NCBI GenBank assembly: GCA_035541875.1
Contig: DATKML010000009.1
Coordinates: 124,001-188,000, forward strand
Direction: 5' to 3'
Source: JAJPHI01 sp035541875
GTDB taxonomy: Bacteria; Desulfobacterota; Binatia; Binatales; Binataceae
DNA: 64,000 nt
Within the stretch, counting starts at the first letter, position 1. Each line of letters starts with the position of its first letter. A program made the translations under genes and the position numbers. Positions 62,289 to 64,000 of the stretch are shown one piece after another. The notes under the pieces were generated by a model. The model saw nothing but the letters and a program-made list of their open reading frames with translations, did not search any database and was not told where the DNA came from.

Positions 62289-62936
62289 CTACATTCCCAT
62301 CTGTTTCAAAACTTGATCGGCCTGCTGCACGAGTTCCGGACTCTTGGCGCGATCGCATCCGGGTAAATGCAGATAACGTTCGGCCTCGGCGCGATTACCC
62401 TGTTGTGCGTAAATTTCGCCAATCCGGAGAAGGGCGAAGCAGGAGGTGCGATCAAGTTCGAGGGCCTTCTGGTAATTGGGCAAGGCCGCATCGAAGCGCG
62501 GCGGCGAGTAAGACATGTAAGCCTCGCCGATATTCATCCATGCGCTGGTCTCTTGCGGCCGATACTTCACCAACTTCTGATAGACCTGAACGACATGGTC
62601 GAACTGCGACCGCGAATTGTAATAGAGCGCCAGATAGACGTAGGCCTCTTCCAGATTCGGATCGAGGTCGGTGGCTTGCCATAAGAGATTCACGGCGCGA
62701 TTGCTGTCGGTCATGTTGATCGCCGCTTCGACCAGTGCTCGCGCTTTTGCCGAGTTGCTTTGATCCGCGTAACCCGCCGCGTCCGATGGCGGAGCGCCCG
62801 CAGGTGGTGCGGCTGGAGCCGCACCGGAGCCCGAAGTGCTGATATCGGCGGCCAAGGTCACCGACGGGTAAAGCCCGGGGATAAACCACATCAGGGCGAG
62901 GATCGCAACGAGAGAAGCTAGTCGACGCATACGCAT
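62289..62936 (-). CDS. tetratricopeptide repeat protein, exported
   Basis: 215-residue protein with a signal peptide (about residues 1-29, ending TLAA), a Pro/Ala-rich linker, and about four TPR-like units (for example LEEAYVYLALYYNSRSQFDHVVQVYQ and AWMNIGEAY). Likely a periplasmic scaffold. Convergent with the mocA-like gene with 15 bp between stops. Confidence 0.85.
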   Translation of the reverse strand: MRMRRLASLVAILALMWFIPGLYPSVTLAADISTSGSGAAPAAPPAGAPPSDAAGYADQSNSAKARALVEAAINMTDSNRAVNLLWQATDLDPNLEEAYVYLALYYNSRSQFDHVVQVYQKLVKYRPQETSAWMNIGEAYMSYSPPRFDAALPNYQKALELDRTSCFALLRIGEIYAQQGNRAEAERYLHLPGCDRAKSPELVQQADQVLKQMGM

Positions 62937-63046
62937 GAGTTGCAGCGTTAAATCGTTACACGAAAGACTGCCGATGAGAAGTCACACTTCCGTTGAGTAA
63001 TACGCCGCCTTCGGGATAGTTTGTCGCTGCCGAGTAGCAGAGTGAT

Positions 63047-63371
63047 ATGTTAGCCGACGCGCGACTTCGCTCGTTTCTGTGGTGGCTGCCTTTATTCGTT
63101 TGGCTCGCGCTCGAAATTTGCCTGCTTGCCGGTGCACTAGCAGTCCCTTGTGGTTCGCGACCAGGTGGCGACAGGACGGAAGTCTTCCTCTTAATGTCTT
63201 TCGCTTCGTTCCCGGCGAGCATACTCGTCGCAATCGTTCCTGAGTCTTATTATTTTAATTTTTGCAGGCCGAGCGGCTGCGTTCGTGTTCTGGTTTCTTT
63301 ATTGCAGCGTTGGATTCGTCCAATGTTACCTCGTTCTGCGAGCGCTCCGGTGGACGATGGCAAAACTATAG
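63047..63371 (+). pseudogene. small membrane protein with a frameshift
   Basis: About 107 residues after repair. The first frame has two hydrophobic segments (FLWWLPLFVWLALEICLLAG and VFLLMSFASFPASILVAIV). At the TT at 63250-63251 (one extra T) the other frame continues ILIFAGRAAAFVFWFLYC and ends LRALRWTMAKL at a stop at 63371. The third hydrophobic segment appears only after repair. No family recognised. The unrepaired frame runs on to 63433 without membrane character. Confidence 0.55.
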
Positions 63372-63439
63372 GGTGTATCCGGGCAGCCTCATCTGACTTC
63401 CGTTGCACTATCGGTGCGAAGTATCTTGAATAGCGTCGC

Positions 63440-64000
63440 ATGATCACGACCCGGCAATTCAAGGCCTCCGATGGTCTGGTACTAAGTTGTGTGGATTACG
63501 GCGGCGAGGGATTGCCCCCGATGCTGCTGGTTCATGGCGGCGCCGCACATGCCCGATGGTGGGATTTCGTTGGTCCCGCGTTCACTGATCGCTATCACGT
63601 CCTGGCTCTTGACCAGCGCGGCCACGGCGAAAGCCCCTGGACCAAAGAGTGGACTTACGGGACGCGCCAATATGTCGCAGACCTCGTAGCGGTGATCGAC
63701 GGATGGGACCTGGGGCGGCCGGTGCTGGTTGGCCACTCGATGGGTGGTCATACGGTGATGGCTTACACGGTCGACCACAGCGAAAAACTTCGCGCAATGA
63801 TCGTAATCGACAGCCCGGCATCGTATCCGCAGGAAGCGGTTGAAGCCCTGCGCAAGATTGGGGAGAAGCCGTCGCGCCCGTACGAGACGCTCGAAGACGC
63901 GATCGCCAACTTCCGCACCAACCCGCCGCAAAATATGGCCAAGCCCGAGATCCTTCAGTACGTCGCGCGTCTCTCCTTCAGGCGGGATGAGCAAGGGAAA
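63440..64000 (+). CDS. alpha/beta hydrolase (3' end cut by window edge)
   Basis: At least 187 residues of an alpha/beta-hydrolase fold enzyme. It has the oxyanion segment LLVHGGAAHARWWDF, LALDQRGHGES, and the nucleophile elbow VGHSMGGH. The catalytic acid and His lie partly beyond the window. ATG 63440 is used. Substrate unknown; epoxide-, ester- or C-C-bond hydrolases share these motifs. Confidence 0.9.
   Translation, partial: MITTRQFKASDGLVLSCVDYGGEGLPPMLLVHGGAAHARWWDFVGPAFTDRYHVLALDQRGHGESPWTKEWTYGTRQYVADLVAVIDGWDLGRPVLVGHSMGGHTVMAYTVDHSEKLRAMIVIDSPASYPQEAVEALRKIGEKPSRPYETLEDAIANFRTNPPQNMAKPEILQYVARLSFRRDEQGK

Overview
The window looks like a chromosomal stretch from an uncultured, GC-rich, Gram-negative, aerobic soil-type bacterium. 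Evidence seen: a beta-barrel-type outer-membrane protein, lipoproteins, Tat genes, many short-chain dehydrogenases (SDRs), three CaiB/BaiF CoA-transferases, two luciferase-like flavin monooxygenases, MaoC, a hydantoinase/acetone-carboxylase-like pair, a DUF4911 protein and tandem ArsA-type ATPases. This gene mix resembles Desulfobacterota-related or Candidatus Binatota genomes. That placement is inference; there is no rRNA or other decisive marker here, and no tRNA, CRISPR array or transposase was recognised.

Layout. 0-5.4 kb: two tandem SDRs, an FmdB zinc-ribbon protein, and a complete ECF vitamin/metal transporter operon (S component, fused double ATPase, EcfT). 5.5-16.8 kb: catabolic acyl-CoA genes (YciI, a coupled CaiB pair, a third CaiB, an SMP-30 lactonase, a class III aminotransferase), a DUF1302-like outer-membrane protein behind a palindrome-rich promoter region, and a frameshifted MmyB-type regulator. 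16.9-22 kb: two kelch-repeat secreted proteins flanking a flavin monooxygenase and a GST. 22-26.5 kb: HyuA and HyuB, HyuB carrying a zinc-ribbon tail. 26.6-30.5 kb: thiC, a cysteine peroxiredoxin (bcp), a rhodanese-ThiF protein and a phosphatase. 30.5-41 kb: PHP, cyclophilin, an FHA-TM-CAP protein, a histone-deacetylase-like enzyme, TatA/B-TatC, glucoamylase, DUF4911 and twin ArsA ATPases. 40-49.7 kb: a ThDP enzyme, LLM oxidoreductase, methyltransferase, PepP, MaoC, a thioesterase, an HCCA-isomerase-like protein and a deoxyhypusine-synthase-like protein. 49.9-55.7 kb: a third kelch protein, dCMP deaminase, HIT, cytochrome c, FAH and a DUF488/DUF2182/DUF1326 cluster. 55.9-60.5 kb: a damaged Tad pilus segment, a peroxiredoxin with an in-frame TGA, and a sigma-54 activator. 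60.5-64 kb: XdhC-MocA, a TPR protein, a small membrane protein and an alpha/beta hydrolase cut by the window end.

Two points stand out. First, the peroxiredoxin at 58577-59032 carries TGA exactly at the peroxidatic cysteine codon and is followed by a bacterial SECIS-like hairpin, so it is probably a selenoprotein; a cysteine paralogue lies at 27921-28409. Second, seven genes contain single-base frameshifts (eight in all), mostly in short homopolymers. They are either consensus errors of a long-read assembly or real decay. In each case the restored reading frame continues the expected family sequence, and I annotate the full span.
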